A program made the translations under genes and the position numbers. A stretch of 64,000 nucleotides of DNA from Diplonema japonicum (lineage: Eukaryota; Euglenozoa; Diplonemea; Diplonemida; Diplonemidae): positions 186,001 through 250,000 of the forward strand of contig OZ025695.1 in NCBI GenBank assembly GCA_964019335.1, read 5' to 3'. The notes under the pieces were generated by a model. It worked only from the letters and a program-made list of their open reading frames with translations. It was not told the origin of the DNA and made no database searches. The stretch's first letter is position 1. Every line of letters starts with the position of its first letter. Of this stretch, positions 40,020 through 48,165 are shown one piece after another.

Positions 40020-41093
40020 CTAATCGGTGCAAGCCCACATAGGTGGCTGTTTCGGTTCCCACTCGAATGCCTCTGGGAATCCACTGTACTCAGCCGCTCT
40101 CTGTTTGTTATACATGAAGAACAAGTGCGGTGACCACCAGTTCAAAAACATAGGTCCAATTTCCATCGGTGGTTTTTGAGCCCCCGCCATATGAGAAAAC
40201 TTCACGATCCACTCATTGGATGAGGCAGGAGAGTTGTCCACAAGATTGTAAATACCGGGGCTTGCGGTGGTGTTGGTGACGGCTTTGCAAACGGCCTCGG
40301 CTGCATCATCCACGTGGATGAAGGACCACACACCGGTACCAGGCGCGCAAATTCTGAGCTGACCGTTCTCAGCGTCTTTACGCATCTCCCCGCCTTTTCC
40401 GAAAGTCGTTCCGGGGCCATAGAGATATCCTAATCGAAGGATTACTGAGTCGCCGTACTTGTACGAACCATGCAACCGCTCAGACCGGTAGCATGCCATG
40501 TTGAATCCCCTCAGTAAAGGGACAGAAGAATCGACGTTGGGTAGCTCTAGAGGGGAGCTTTGAGGGTTCACCGAAGGGATCATGTGACGAGTCTCTACCT
40601 TATAGTCTGAATATTGTCCGGGGAATTCCTCCTTGATCCCGATCGCCTCCGTGCTTTTGACGTCTAAACTGGTTTTTTCATTATCGACCTTGGTCATCGA
40701 CATCCCCGTGGTGCAAAAATAGGCAGAGGTGGAGATCATTCTTGTAGGTCGGATCTTCTCGGCTGCCTTGACGATGCCTTTAGTGGCGTGAAGGATGAGA
40801 TCATTGTGGTCATCGAGGATGTGCGTTCCTTTCCACGCTCCAGGAAGCCTCTCGGGCATCTTTGACACCATGTTAACCACTATTTCCGGTCCTACCTTTT
40901 CAAACACGCGTTCTACGTCGTCCTTCGACCTGACGTCAAGTTGCATTGGGGTCGCTCCTGCCTTTGTGATGTCCTCGAAGCCTCTCCCGGACATCCCTGT
41001 TCCTACCACTTTGAATCTGCTCTTCGCAAGCTTTTCAACCACCCTCCGTCCGAGGACGCCCGTCCCGCCCAACACAAGAACCTTTCCTGACAT
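40020..41093 (-). CDS. Extended-type short-chain dehydrogenase / NAD-dependent epimerase-like
   Basis: 357 residues. The Rossmann loop is VLVLGGTGVLGRRVVEKLA at the N-terminus, with an Asp-containing strand (MQLDVRSKDDVERVF). MISTSAYFCT supplies a Ser near the usual active-site strand, and YSDYK fits the YxxxK catalytic pattern. SVILRLGYLYGPG and WSFIHVDDAAEAVCKAV are typical of the extended SDR class (sugar-nucleotide epimerases, dehydratases). Substrate not assignable. Single exon with no targeting signal. Confidence 0.85.
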   Translation of the reverse strand: MSGKVLVLGGTGVLGRRVVEKLAKSRFKVVGTGMSGRGFEDITKAGATPMQLDVRSKDDVERVFEKVGPEIVVNMVSKMPERLPGAWKGTHILDDHNDLILHATKGIVKAAEKIRPTRMISTSAYFCTTGMSMTKVDNEKTSLDVKSTEAIGIKEEFPGQYSDYKVETRHMIPSVNPQSSPLELPNVDSSVPLLRGFNMACYRSERLHGSYKYGDSVILRLGYLYGPGTTFGKGGEMRKDAENGQLRICAPGTGVWSFIHVDDAAEAVCKAVTNTTASPGIYNLVDNSPASSNEWIVKFSHMAGAQKPPMEIGPMFLNWWSPHLFFMYNKQRAAEYSGFPEAFEWEPKQPPMWACTD

Positions 41094-41404
41094 TGATTCG
41101 AAATATTTTTTTTTCTTTTTTTTACTGTTGTTTGCGCTTTTATATATCCCTGGGGAGAGTGGTTTGCAAACTTTCCAAAAACAACATCTAATAAAGAAGG
41201 GAAGGGGGGGGGGGGGGGGGTAGGTGTTAATGTCTAACAGTTAAGATCTAATGGGGGGGGGTCTATAAAAAAAAGGGTCGGTGATTGTTTGTGCAGAACC
41301 GTTTTCGCCCACAGTAAGGATATACGGACAAGTTGCCTCTTTAAAAACAAGAAGAAGAAGAAAAAAAAAAAACACCTTTTTAAAAAAACAGACTGAGCAG
41401 AAAA
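41094..41404. other. Intergenic with G runs
   Basis: Contains a G run of about 19 (41202-41220) and a shorter G run near 41252, plus A runs. A stretch at 41270-41340 has ordinary composition but no frame. No gene seen. Confidence 0.55.
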
Positions 41405-42709
41405 TCACATATTACGAAAAAGCAAGTCGTCCATCGGCAGCGGGATATCCAGATTCGACGGTATTTTCAAGCACGCAATCTTATCGAGCAACACCGGGAT
41501 GGAAGGGCGGGTGGAAGCCGAGAGAAAGCAAGGTGCCAAGATGGGGTCCCACAGCGTTGAAGGGCAGGCCGGCGGGCAGGTGAAGAGAGGCGTACCACTG
41601 GTGGCTTTTTCAAGGATCTCATCCTGAACCGCCTTCTGCGTGGTGCCCTTGAAAGCCTGCTCGTTGCAGTAGGTGACCAACTCCCACAAGACAACACCAA
41701 AGCTCCACACATCGTTCTCTTTACTAAAGGTTCGACTGTTCACTGACTCGGGGCTTGTGAACTCAAGCAAAGGAGGTGCTCTAGTAAGCCCGTATCTACG
41801 CACCCACACACCAGTGCTAGCAGTGATGTATGGGGTGGGCTGGATAACAATCTGCAAGCTTGACAAATCTCTATGGGTTATGCCGTGTTCGTGAAGCGTC
41901 TTCAGCCCCTCAGCGATCTTCCTTGCAACCACCACAACCTCTGCTGCAGAGAAGCCGTTCCCGCTTTTGAACCTTCTCTTCGTGTACTGCTGCAGCGTGA
42001 CAGAACCGTCGCATCTCTCGGCCACCGCGTACAACCCAAGGGGAGAGTACGCCCCGCCGACGAATTTCAAAAGGTTCCGCGCGTCCTCCGCAACGCTTTT
42101 CAAATGCCTCAACATCTCAAGATGCACCCCGCTGTGGCCGTAATCAGTACCATTGTGAAGCAGAAGCAGCTCGACAGGACGGCCTTCATAAGTTGCTTCA
42201 ATAAGAATATCTGCCGATGCCTTCGCCTTCCCAGGCTTGATCACTTTCTTATTCTCAAAGAGATGGTACTGAATGTGTGTAGGATCCCCGTCTGGGGACG
42301 GTTGGGGGATGGGTGACAGATCTGGCTCGAGTTCAATGGCAGGGGTTGCAGGGAGCTGTTTTGATTGCGTCCTGAGATGGGTTAAGTCCGCAATTATCGT
42401 GGATTTCAAGGCAGCAAGCTGGTTCTGCAGCATCGCTACCTGATCACGAAGAACGTCACAATTCGGACAGTCATCATAGCCCATGTGCTCGGTATCACTG
42501 CACATTGACGAGGACATCATGCTGACGTCAAAGGAGGCTCCTAAAGACAAAGCAGGCTTGCCCCCAGGTCCATGGCATGCAGACGGGACACGCTTCCTCG
42601 GAACAGGCGTCTTTGGCTTCATCGCCATGCTCCTTTCTTCCGCACACTCCGCCTCATGTCCCACGAACGACAACACACTATCGTGCACTTCTTCTTGTAC
42701 ACTTTCCAT
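41405..42709 (-). CDS. TKL-like pseudokinase
   Basis: 434 residues. The start at 42709 is favoured because ACTGCACAG|GAGGAAA-ATG gives an SL acceptor seven bases upstream; an in-frame Met 36 nt earlier would lie before it. The N-terminal ~150 residues are Ser/Pro-rich with a short coil (LRDQVAMLQNQLAALKSTII). A kinase-like domain follows. GLKTLHEHGITHRDLSSLQI keeps HRD but lacks the Asn, the DFG motif is replaced (VWVRRYGLTR), and the ATP-site Lys is not evident (VELLLLHNG). The C-lobe is well kept: EFTSPESVNSRTFSKENDVW and SFGVVLWELVTY. Loss of DFG and of the VAIK Lys argues for a catalytically dead scaffold. Confidence 0.82.
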   Translation of the reverse strand: MESVQEEVHDSVLSFVGHEAECAEERSMAMKPKTPVPRKRVPSACHGPGGKPALSLGASFDVSMMSSSMCSDTEHMGYDDCPNCDVLRDQVAMLQNQLAALKSTIIADLTHLRTQSKQLPATPAIELEPDLSPIPQPSPDGDPTHIQYHLFENKKVIKPGKAKASADILIEATYEGRPVELLLLHNGTDYGHSGVHLEMLRHLKSVAEDARNLLKFVGGAYSPLGLYAVAERCDGSVTLQQYTKRRFKSGNGFSAAEVVVVARKIAEGLKTLHEHGITHRDLSSLQIVIQPTPYITASTGVWVRRYGLTRAPPLLEFTSPESVNSRTFSKENDVWSFGVVLWELVTYCNEQAFKGTTQKAVQDEILEKATSGTPLFTCPPACPSTLWDPILAPCFLSASTRPSIPVLLDKIACLKIPSNLDIPLPMDDLLFRNM

Positions 42710-42716
42710 TTTCCTC

Positions 42717-42719
42717 CTG
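42717..42719 (-). promoter_or_regulatory. Candidate SL trans-splice acceptor of the pseudokinase gene
   Basis: In the minus sense CACTGCACAG precedes GAGGAAAATG. It would leave a 7-nt 5' UTR. It is one of the few gene starts here not buried in an A run. Confidence 0.5.
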
Positions 42720-43259
42720 TGCAGTGTGTGAAGGGGGGTGTTCAAACAAAAAACGAAATAAAGAAGAAAACAAAAATAAATTTAAAAATAAAAAAAGGGA
42801 GGGTGTTATCATATTCCTCCTCGTCCCCGTCTCCCACTTGGTATTGTCTACCACTTAACAAGCAAGAAAGGTGAAGCAGCAAGTAGCACCTTGTGGGGAC
42901 AGCTCTGATCTTTTTTTTTTCCCTAAGTTCTTTTCTTTTTTTTATTTTTTTTCCCGTTCGTTTCACCCTCCTTGGGAGGGGGGCCTCTTGCATGGTGACG
43001 AAGACGCTTTTACGGGTTTGCAGGAAGAAGAAACAGAGATCCTGTCTGGAGCCGATCCTCCTTTTCCATGAATGGGGTTTCAGGAGGTGGCAGCACCAGG
43101 CAGGGGGGAGGGGAGGGATTATGTAAAAAAAATTCACTATGATAGGAAACGAAGTGGTTAGCAACGGCCCACCAAAAAAAGAAAATACTATTATCACAAG
43201 CACACGAAAGAACGGCTAAAATCTGTTCTGTTACAACACAAGAGCCTGGATGGCTCTTA
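42720..43259. other. Spacer downstream of the tandem array
   Basis: Left part is A/T-rich. The right part (43058-43259) is the 3' flank of array gene A. It shares a 29-nt exact repeat and further similarity with the flank of gene C at 45478-45631. Confidence 0.6.
43058..43086. repeat. 29-nt near-palindromic repeat, copy 1
   Basis: Begins CTCCTTTTCCATGAATGG and ends TTTCAGGAG. The core CCAT-GA-ATGG and the ends CTCCT/AGGAG are inverted repeats. An identical 29-mer occurs at 45478-45506. Each lies 3' of an array gene (A and C). Confidence 0.8.
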
Positions 43260-44369
43260 TCACAGGCACGGCCTTTCACAGTCGGCAGGGCGGGTGAAGA
43301 GGCTCGCGGGCTGGGAAGCAGGCTTCCAGGTGGGCACAAGGAAGTCCCACTGCTTGACTTCGCCGTTGATGTGCTCCATGAAACGCACAGGTGTGCGGAA
43401 GTCGTTGGCCAGCGCGTAGTAGTGGTTGTCATACATACCCTTCTTGAACCACTCATCCACCTGGTACCCATTCACAGTGCTGCGGCCCACGTACGACCCA
43501 CCGCCATTCTGAAGCCAGTCGGACTTCACTGCACCTGCCTGCGCCAGTTTGTGACAGCACGTAGTCTCCGACTGGATGTACATGTGCCCATCGGAGGAGT
43601 AGATCACAGTGCAAGGCTTCCCGTCCTTCACGATCCCCCTGCAGGTGGAGTCTTTCTGCCCTTCAAGGTTCTCCCAACGCGATGCCTTCTGATCGTCATC
43701 ATAGAAGTACTTCATCTGCCAGTGCGGGCCCCTGTCGGTGACATTCACAAGAACAGAGAACGCCTTCGTCTGGTTGTTCCCTCCCCATCGGGGGGCTCCT
43801 GTGTCGTTCGTGGCGGTCACATGGTGCTCAGGCTCCAAGATGGGACCATAATGGCAGTCCGTGCACGAGATCCTGCTGTTGTATGTCTCATCATGGGTGT
43901 CAATGGGGCCACTGGCAGGCATCAGGGGAAGGACAACACCGGTCGCCTTCAGGTTGCCCCTCGCCTCAGTGGGGATGTGGTGAGCCCATGCCATCAAGGC
44001 CTGAGCACACAAACCATCCCTCGTCATGTTGTATGCAGCACTACCCTTCTCCTCCCTCACATGGGCGAGGTCAATGTGGTTCCTCTTGTCGCTCTTCTTC
44101 TCATAAATGGAAGCCAGACTGCTGTCACGGTACATCAGGATCTTGCTGGTGACATCGGTGAGCTGCTCGTGGGTGAACTGCTCACAGTTGGCCACCCTGT
44201 GTCCACCCTTGACCATGTAGTCGTTGATGGAGGTGAACACTTCAGGCTTCGTCTTCGCAAGTAGACCGGAAGTCGTCCTGGGCTTCGACATCGTGGCCCT
44301 TGTGAGGTCGGATGTGCCGAGCGAAGAGGCGCAGTGCAGGGCTGCGAGAAGGAGTGTTCCGCGGAGCAT
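43260..44369 (-). CDS. Tandem secreted protein family, gene A
   Basis: 369 residues. Signal peptide MLRGTLLLAALHCASS. Residues ~20-165 (ATMSKPRTTSGLLAKTKPEV, GGHRVANCEQFTHEQLTDV, LMAWAHHIPTEARGN) are nearly identical in all four copies. The stretch SCTDCHY then opens a variable segment. The C-terminal part includes FRTPVRFMEHINGEVKQWDF and a final Cys pair (DCERPC). I recognise no family with certainty. The ending (PV-F...WDF...PxSLFxxPxxC) vaguely recalls ependymin-related proteins. Secreted or surface protein with about ten cysteines. Likely acceptor: ACCACAG at 44387-44389. Confidence 0.8.
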   Translation of the reverse strand: MLRGTLLLAALHCASSLGTSDLTRATMSKPRTTSGLLAKTKPEVFTSINDYMVKGGHRVANCEQFTHEQLTDVTSKILMYRDSSLASIYEKKSDKRNHIDLAHVREEKGSAAYNMTRDGLCAQALMAWAHHIPTEARGNLKATGVVLPLMPASGPIDTHDETYNSRISCTDCHYGPILEPEHHVTATNDTGAPRWGGNNQTKAFSVLVNVTDRGPHWQMKYFYDDDQKASRWENLEGQKDSTCRGIVKDGKPCTVIYSSDGHMYIQSETTCCHKLAQAGAVKSDWLQNGGGSYVGRSTVNGYQVDEWFKKGMYDNHYYALANDFRTPVRFMEHINGEVKQWDFLVPTWKPASQPASLFTRPADCERPCL

Positions 44370-44386
44370 TTTTGATGCAGAATGGC

Positions 44387-44389
44387 CTG
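44387..44389 (-). promoter_or_regulatory. Candidate SL acceptor of array gene A
   Basis: In the minus sense ACCACAG, followed after 17 nt by the ATG. Array gene D has the same ACCACAG before its start (48109-48111). Confidence 0.45.
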
Positions 44390-44649
44390 TGGTGGTTAAA
44401 GGGTGATAGTAAAAACTAAAAATGAAGGCACAACGCATTTCAAACTACATGCAAGGCTAAAAGAACAAACAATGGGCGTGGAAGCGAGGCGTGGGTCACA
44501 CACCAAGTCGAGCAAGGGATGACTTAAGTGCAGAACACGGGACTCGTCAAGCTGGAGCCAATAAGGCCATCACTAGACAAGGGGGGAAATCAAACACGCG
44601 CAGGAACAGCAAGTTCCCATTCACAACAGTTGGTAGAACGTTCATTTGG

Positions 44650-45207
44650 TTAGTACGTGGAGTTAGTGGATTTTAGCTCGCTGACGCTGTGGCAGGCCGT
44701 GCATGAGGCCTGTGCATTGTACGTCTCATCATGGGTGTCAATGGGGCCACTGGCAGGCATCAGGGGAAGGACAACACCGGTCGCCTTCAGGTTGCCCCTC
44801 GCCTCAGTGGGGATGTGGTGAGCCCATGCCATCAAGGCCTGAGCACACAAACCATCCCTCGTCATGTTGTATGCAGCACTACCCTTCTCGTGCCTATCTT
44901 GAGAGTAAACAATGCGGCCCCTCTTGTCGCTCTTCTTCTCGTAAATGGAAGCCAGGCTGCTGTCACGGTACATCAGGATCTTGCTGGTGACATCGGTGAG
45001 CTGCTCGTGGGTGAACTGCTCACAGTTGGCCACCCTGTGTCCACCCTTGACCATGTAGTCGTTGATGGAGGTGAACACTTCAGGCTTCGTCTTCGCAAGT
45101 AGACCGGAGGTCGCCCTTGGCTTCGACATCGTGGCCCTTGTGAGGTCGGATGTGCTGAGGGAAGAGACGCAGTGCAGGGCTGCGAGAAGGAGTGTTCCGC
45201 GGAGCAT
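44650..45207 (-). CDS. Tandem secreted protein family, gene B, C-terminally truncated
   Basis: 185 residues. Same signal peptide and conserved first module as the other copies (SSLSTSDLTRATMSKPRATS). It ends soon after the conserved CxxCH (CTACHSVSELKSTNSTY, stop). The whole variable and C-terminal part (~190 residues) is missing, and 44370-44649 holds no trace of it. A local difference (GRIVYSQDRH in place of NHIDLAHVRE) also marks this copy. It may be a short secreted form or a decaying gene; the reading frame is intact. Its N-terminal sequence is closest to gene D. Confidence 0.72.
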   Translation of the reverse strand: MLRGTLLLAALHCVSSLSTSDLTRATMSKPRATSGLLAKTKPEVFTSINDYMVKGGHRVANCEQFTHEQLTDVTSKILMYRDSSLASIYEKKSDKRGRIVYSQDRHEKGSAAYNMTRDGLCAQALMAWAHHIPTEARGNLKATGVVLPLMPASGPIDTHDETYNAQASCTACHSVSELKSTNSTY

Positions 45208-45631
45208 TGTTACGAAATAGAAATCCCTGTCTTGCATAAGTTGGCAATGTAAGTGTGTGCAGGGCAGCGTTAAAAATAATACGAATAACGCGACTTGAGC
45301 TGAACCCAAGACCAAAACAAAAGCAAAAAGAGAAGAAAAAACGCAGAAAGAAAACAAAAGATAAAAGAAAGCAAGCACCTCTCTGCCTTGCGCGTTTGCA
45401 TCTACTTCGAGAAAGAGTGTGGAATAACATGCATCAGCACAAGGGAAAGAGCTACGCCATTTGTCTAATGTCAGTCGCTCCTTTTCCATGAATGGGGTTT
45501 CAGGAGTGTAGCGACACCAAACAGAGGGGAAGGGGTCATGTTGAAAATACAATTTTCTAATCATCAAACACACGAAAGAACAAAGAAAAAACTGTTCTGT
45601 TCACAACATATCAAAATCATATCGCCTCTCA
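45208..45631. other. Spacer between array genes B and C
   Basis: Contains ordinary and A-rich sequence and, at its right part, the 3' flank of gene C with the 29-nt repeat. No separate gene seen. Confidence 0.6.
45478..45506. repeat. 29-nt near-palindromic repeat, copy 2
   Basis: Identical to 43058-43086. Similarity continues a little beyond (GCAGCACCA versus GCGACACCA, and a shared CACGAAAGAAC plus CTGTTCTGTT further on). This marks it as part of a duplicated unit rather than a chance match. Confidence 0.8.
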
Positions 45632-46741
45632 TCACGGGCAGGGCTTGTCGCAGTTGGGAGGAGCCGTGAAGAGGCTCGCGGGCTGAGGACCAGGCTTCCA
45701 GGTGGGCACAACAAAGTCCCATTTCTTAACTTCACCATTGATGTGCTCCATGAAACGCACAGGTGTGCGGAAGTCGTTGGCCAGCGCGTAGTAGTGGTTG
45801 TCATAGTTTCCTTGCTTGAACCACTCATCCACCTGGTACCCATTCACAGTGCTGCGGCCCACGTACGACCCACCGCCATTCTGAAGCCAGTCGGACTTCA
45901 CTGCACCTGCCTGCTTCTTTTTGTGACAGCAGATTGTCTCCGACTGGATGTACATGTGCCCATCGGAGGAGTAGATCACAGTGCAAGGCTTCCCGTCCTT
46001 CACGATCCCCCTGCAGGTGGAGTCTTTCTGCCCTTCAAGGTTCTCCCAACGCGATGCCTTCTGATCGTCATCATAGTAGTACTTCATCTGCCAGTGCGGG
46101 CCCCTGTCGGTGAAGTTCACAAGAACAGAGAACGCTTTTGTCTGGTTGTTCCCTCCCCATCGGGGGGCTCCTGTGTCGTTCGTGGCGGTCACATGGTCGG
46201 CATCAAGATCTCCGTTGTAATGGCAGTCCGTGCACGAGATCCTGCTGTTGTATGTCCCATCATGGGTGTCAATGGGGCCACTGGCAGGCATCAGGGGAAG
46301 GACAACACCGGTCGCCTTCAGGTTGCCCCTCGCCTCAGTGGGGATGTGGTGAGCCCATGCCATCAAGGCCTGAGCACACAAACCATCCCTCGTCATGTTG
46401 TATGCAGCACTACCCTTCTCCTCCCTCACATGGGCGAGGTCAATGTGGTTCCTCTTGTCGCTCTTCTTCTCGTAAATGGAAGCCAGGCTGCTGTCACGGT
46501 ACATCAGGATCTTGCTGGTGACATCGGTGAGCTGCTCGTGGGTGAACTGCTCACAGTTGGCCACCCTGTGTCCACCCTTGACCATGTAGTCGTTGATGGA
46601 GGTGAACACTTCAGGCTTCGTCTTCGCAAGTAGACCGGAAGTCGTCCTGGGCTTCGACATCGTGGCCCTTGTGAGGTCGGATGTGCCGAGCGAAGAGGCG
46701 CAGTGCAGGGCTGCGAGAAGGAGTGTTCCACGGAGCATCAT
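45632..46741 (-). CDS. Tandem secreted protein family, gene C
   Basis: 369 residues, starting MMLRGTLLL. Sister of gene A: both have SSLGTS and SKPRTTSG near the N-terminus and the same C-terminal half (NNQTKAFSVLVN, DGKPCTVIYSSDGHMYIQSE). They differ mainly in the short loop after SCTDCHY (NGDLDADHV versus GPILEPEHHV). Intact signal peptide, CxxCH and terminal Cys pair (NCDKPC). One exon. Confidence 0.8.
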   Translation of the reverse strand: MMLRGTLLLAALHCASSLGTSDLTRATMSKPRTTSGLLAKTKPEVFTSINDYMVKGGHRVANCEQFTHEQLTDVTSKILMYRDSSLASIYEKKSDKRNHIDLAHVREEKGSAAYNMTRDGLCAQALMAWAHHIPTEARGNLKATGVVLPLMPASGPIDTHDGTYNSRISCTDCHYNGDLDADHVTATNDTGAPRWGGNNQTKAFSVLVNFTDRGPHWQMKYYYDDDQKASRWENLEGQKDSTCRGIVKDGKPCTVIYSSDGHMYIQSETICCHKKKQAGAVKSDWLQNGGGSYVGRSTVNGYQVDEWFKQGNYDNHYYALANDFRTPVRFMEHINGEVKKWDFVVPTWKPGPQPASLFTAPPNCDKPCP

Positions 46742-46983
46742 TCTTGTTTTTAAACCTAAGTGTTCGTTAACACGTTATATCAGTTCCATAACGTTATTTC
46801 TTATTGAGATAATAAAATACCCGGTATCAAAAAGAAGAAGAAAAAAAAAAACGTAATTCGTTACTGCACATGGTAGGGGCGTGCAGCCTATGAAAATAGA
46901 AAGGTGTGAGGACACGGCACTCGTGTAGAGACAACGGCTCTTCTTCTTACTTGGGGAGCTGTGGCTTGCTTTTTTGGAAAAAA
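46742..46983. other. Spacer between array genes C and D
   Basis: Under 300 bp of ordinary to A-rich sequence. No gene or repeat from the other spacers recognised. Confidence 0.5.
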
Positions 46984-48102
46984 TCACTGACAGCTCATAT
47001 CACAGTTAGGAGGTGGTGCAAAGAGGCTCTGCGGTTGGGGACCAGGCTTCCAGGTGGGTACTATGAAGTCCCATTGCTTTACCTTCCCGCTCTTGTGCTC
47101 CATGTAACGCACAGGTGTGCGGAAGTCGTTGGCCAGCGCGTAGTAGTGGTTGTCATAGTTTCCTTGCTTGAACCACTCATCCACCTGGTACCCATTCACA
47201 GTGCTGCGGCCCACGTACGACCCACCGCCATTCTGAAGCCAGTCGGACTTCACTGCACCATACGACCCTTTGTTCTTGATGCAGCACGTTGTGGCAGACT
47301 GCACATACACATAGCCATTGGTGGCAAAGATTACAGTGCAAGGCTTCAGGATTGGTGCAGCCTGTTTACACACCTCATCATTCTGCCCCTCCATGTGCTC
47401 GTAGCGGGACGCTTTCAAATCGTCATCATAGTAGTACTTGAACTGCCATATCGGGTGCGCGGGGGAGTCAGCCACGTCAGTCATGTTGACCAGTACTGAG
47501 AACTGAGTCGTCTGGTTGTTCCCTCCCCATCGGGGGACTCCTGTGTCGTTCGTGGCGGTCACGCGGTCTGATAGAGAGTAATGGCAGTCCGTACATGATG
47601 CCCTGCTGTTGTATGTCTCATCATGGGTGTCAATGGGGCCACTGGCAGGCATCAGGGGAAGGACAACACCGGTCGCCTTCAGGTTGCCCCTCGCCTCAGT
47701 GGGGATGTGGTGAGCCCATGCCATCAAGGCCTGAGCACACAAACCATCCCTCGTCATGTTGTATGCAGCACTACCCTTCTCCTCCCTCACATGGGCGAGG
47801 TCAATGTGGTTCCTCTTGTCGCTCTTCTTCTCGTAAATGGAAGCCAGGCTGCTGTCACGGTACATCAGGATCTTGCTGGTGACATCGGTGAGCTGCTCGT
47901 GGGTGAACTGCTCACAGTTGGCCACCCTGTGTCCACCCTTGACCATGTAGTCGTTGATGGAGGTGAACACTTCAGGCTTCGTCTTCGCAAGTAGACCGGA
48001 GGTCGCCCTTGGCTTCGACATCGTGGCCCTTGTGAGGTCGGATGTGCTGAGGGAAGAGGCGCAGTGCAGGGCTGCGAGAAGGAGTGTTCCGCGGAGCATC
48101 AT
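46984..48102 (-). CDS. Tandem secreted protein family, gene D
   Basis: 372 residues. The first module is shared with all copies and closest to B (SSLSTS, SKPRATSG). The central region differs most: YSLSDRVTATNDTGVPRWGG, then TDVADSPAHPIWQFKYYYDD and KQAAPILKPCTVIFATNGYV, then CCIKNKGSYG. The terminal stretch returns to near identity (VKSDWLQNGGGSYVGRSTVN) before small changes (MEHKSGKVKQWDFIVP). The pattern is conserved-variable-conserved along one gene. First gene of the array in transcription order. Confidence 0.8.
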   Translation of the reverse strand: MMLRGTLLLAALHCASSLSTSDLTRATMSKPRATSGLLAKTKPEVFTSINDYMVKGGHRVANCEQFTHEQLTDVTSKILMYRDSSLASIYEKKSDKRNHIDLAHVREEKGSAAYNMTRDGLCAQALMAWAHHIPTEARGNLKATGVVLPLMPASGPIDTHDETYNSRASCTDCHYSLSDRVTATNDTGVPRWGGNNQTTQFSVLVNMTDVADSPAHPIWQFKYYYDDDLKASRYEHMEGQNDEVCKQAAPILKPCTVIFATNGYVYVQSATTCCIKNKGSYGAVKSDWLQNGGGSYVGRSTVNGYQVDEWFKQGNYDNHYYALANDFRTPVRYMEHKSGKVKQWDFIVPTWKPGPQPQSLFAPPPNCDMSCQ

Positions 48103-48108
48103 TGTTCC

Positions 48109-48111
48109 CTG
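48109..48111 (-). promoter_or_regulatory. Candidate SL acceptor of array gene D
   Basis: In the minus sense ATCACCACAG, followed by GGAACA and ATGATG. A short 5' UTR of about six bases would result. Confidence 0.45.
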
Positions 48112-48165
48112 TGGTGATGTGCAAGAAGCCGGGGGTCAAGAGGTAGACAGGTGCCGCACTTAATC

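Noticed and set aside
43858-43875. Array proteins as c-type cytochromes because of CxxCH
   Set aside because: A single motif in a secreted, Cys-rich protein with no axial-ligand context. Kept only as an observation.
43371-44264. Long plus-strand frames opposite each array gene (297, 296, 123 and 123 codons)
   Set aside because: They recur only because the opposite strand is highly conserved coding sequence; they lack signal peptides or family features.
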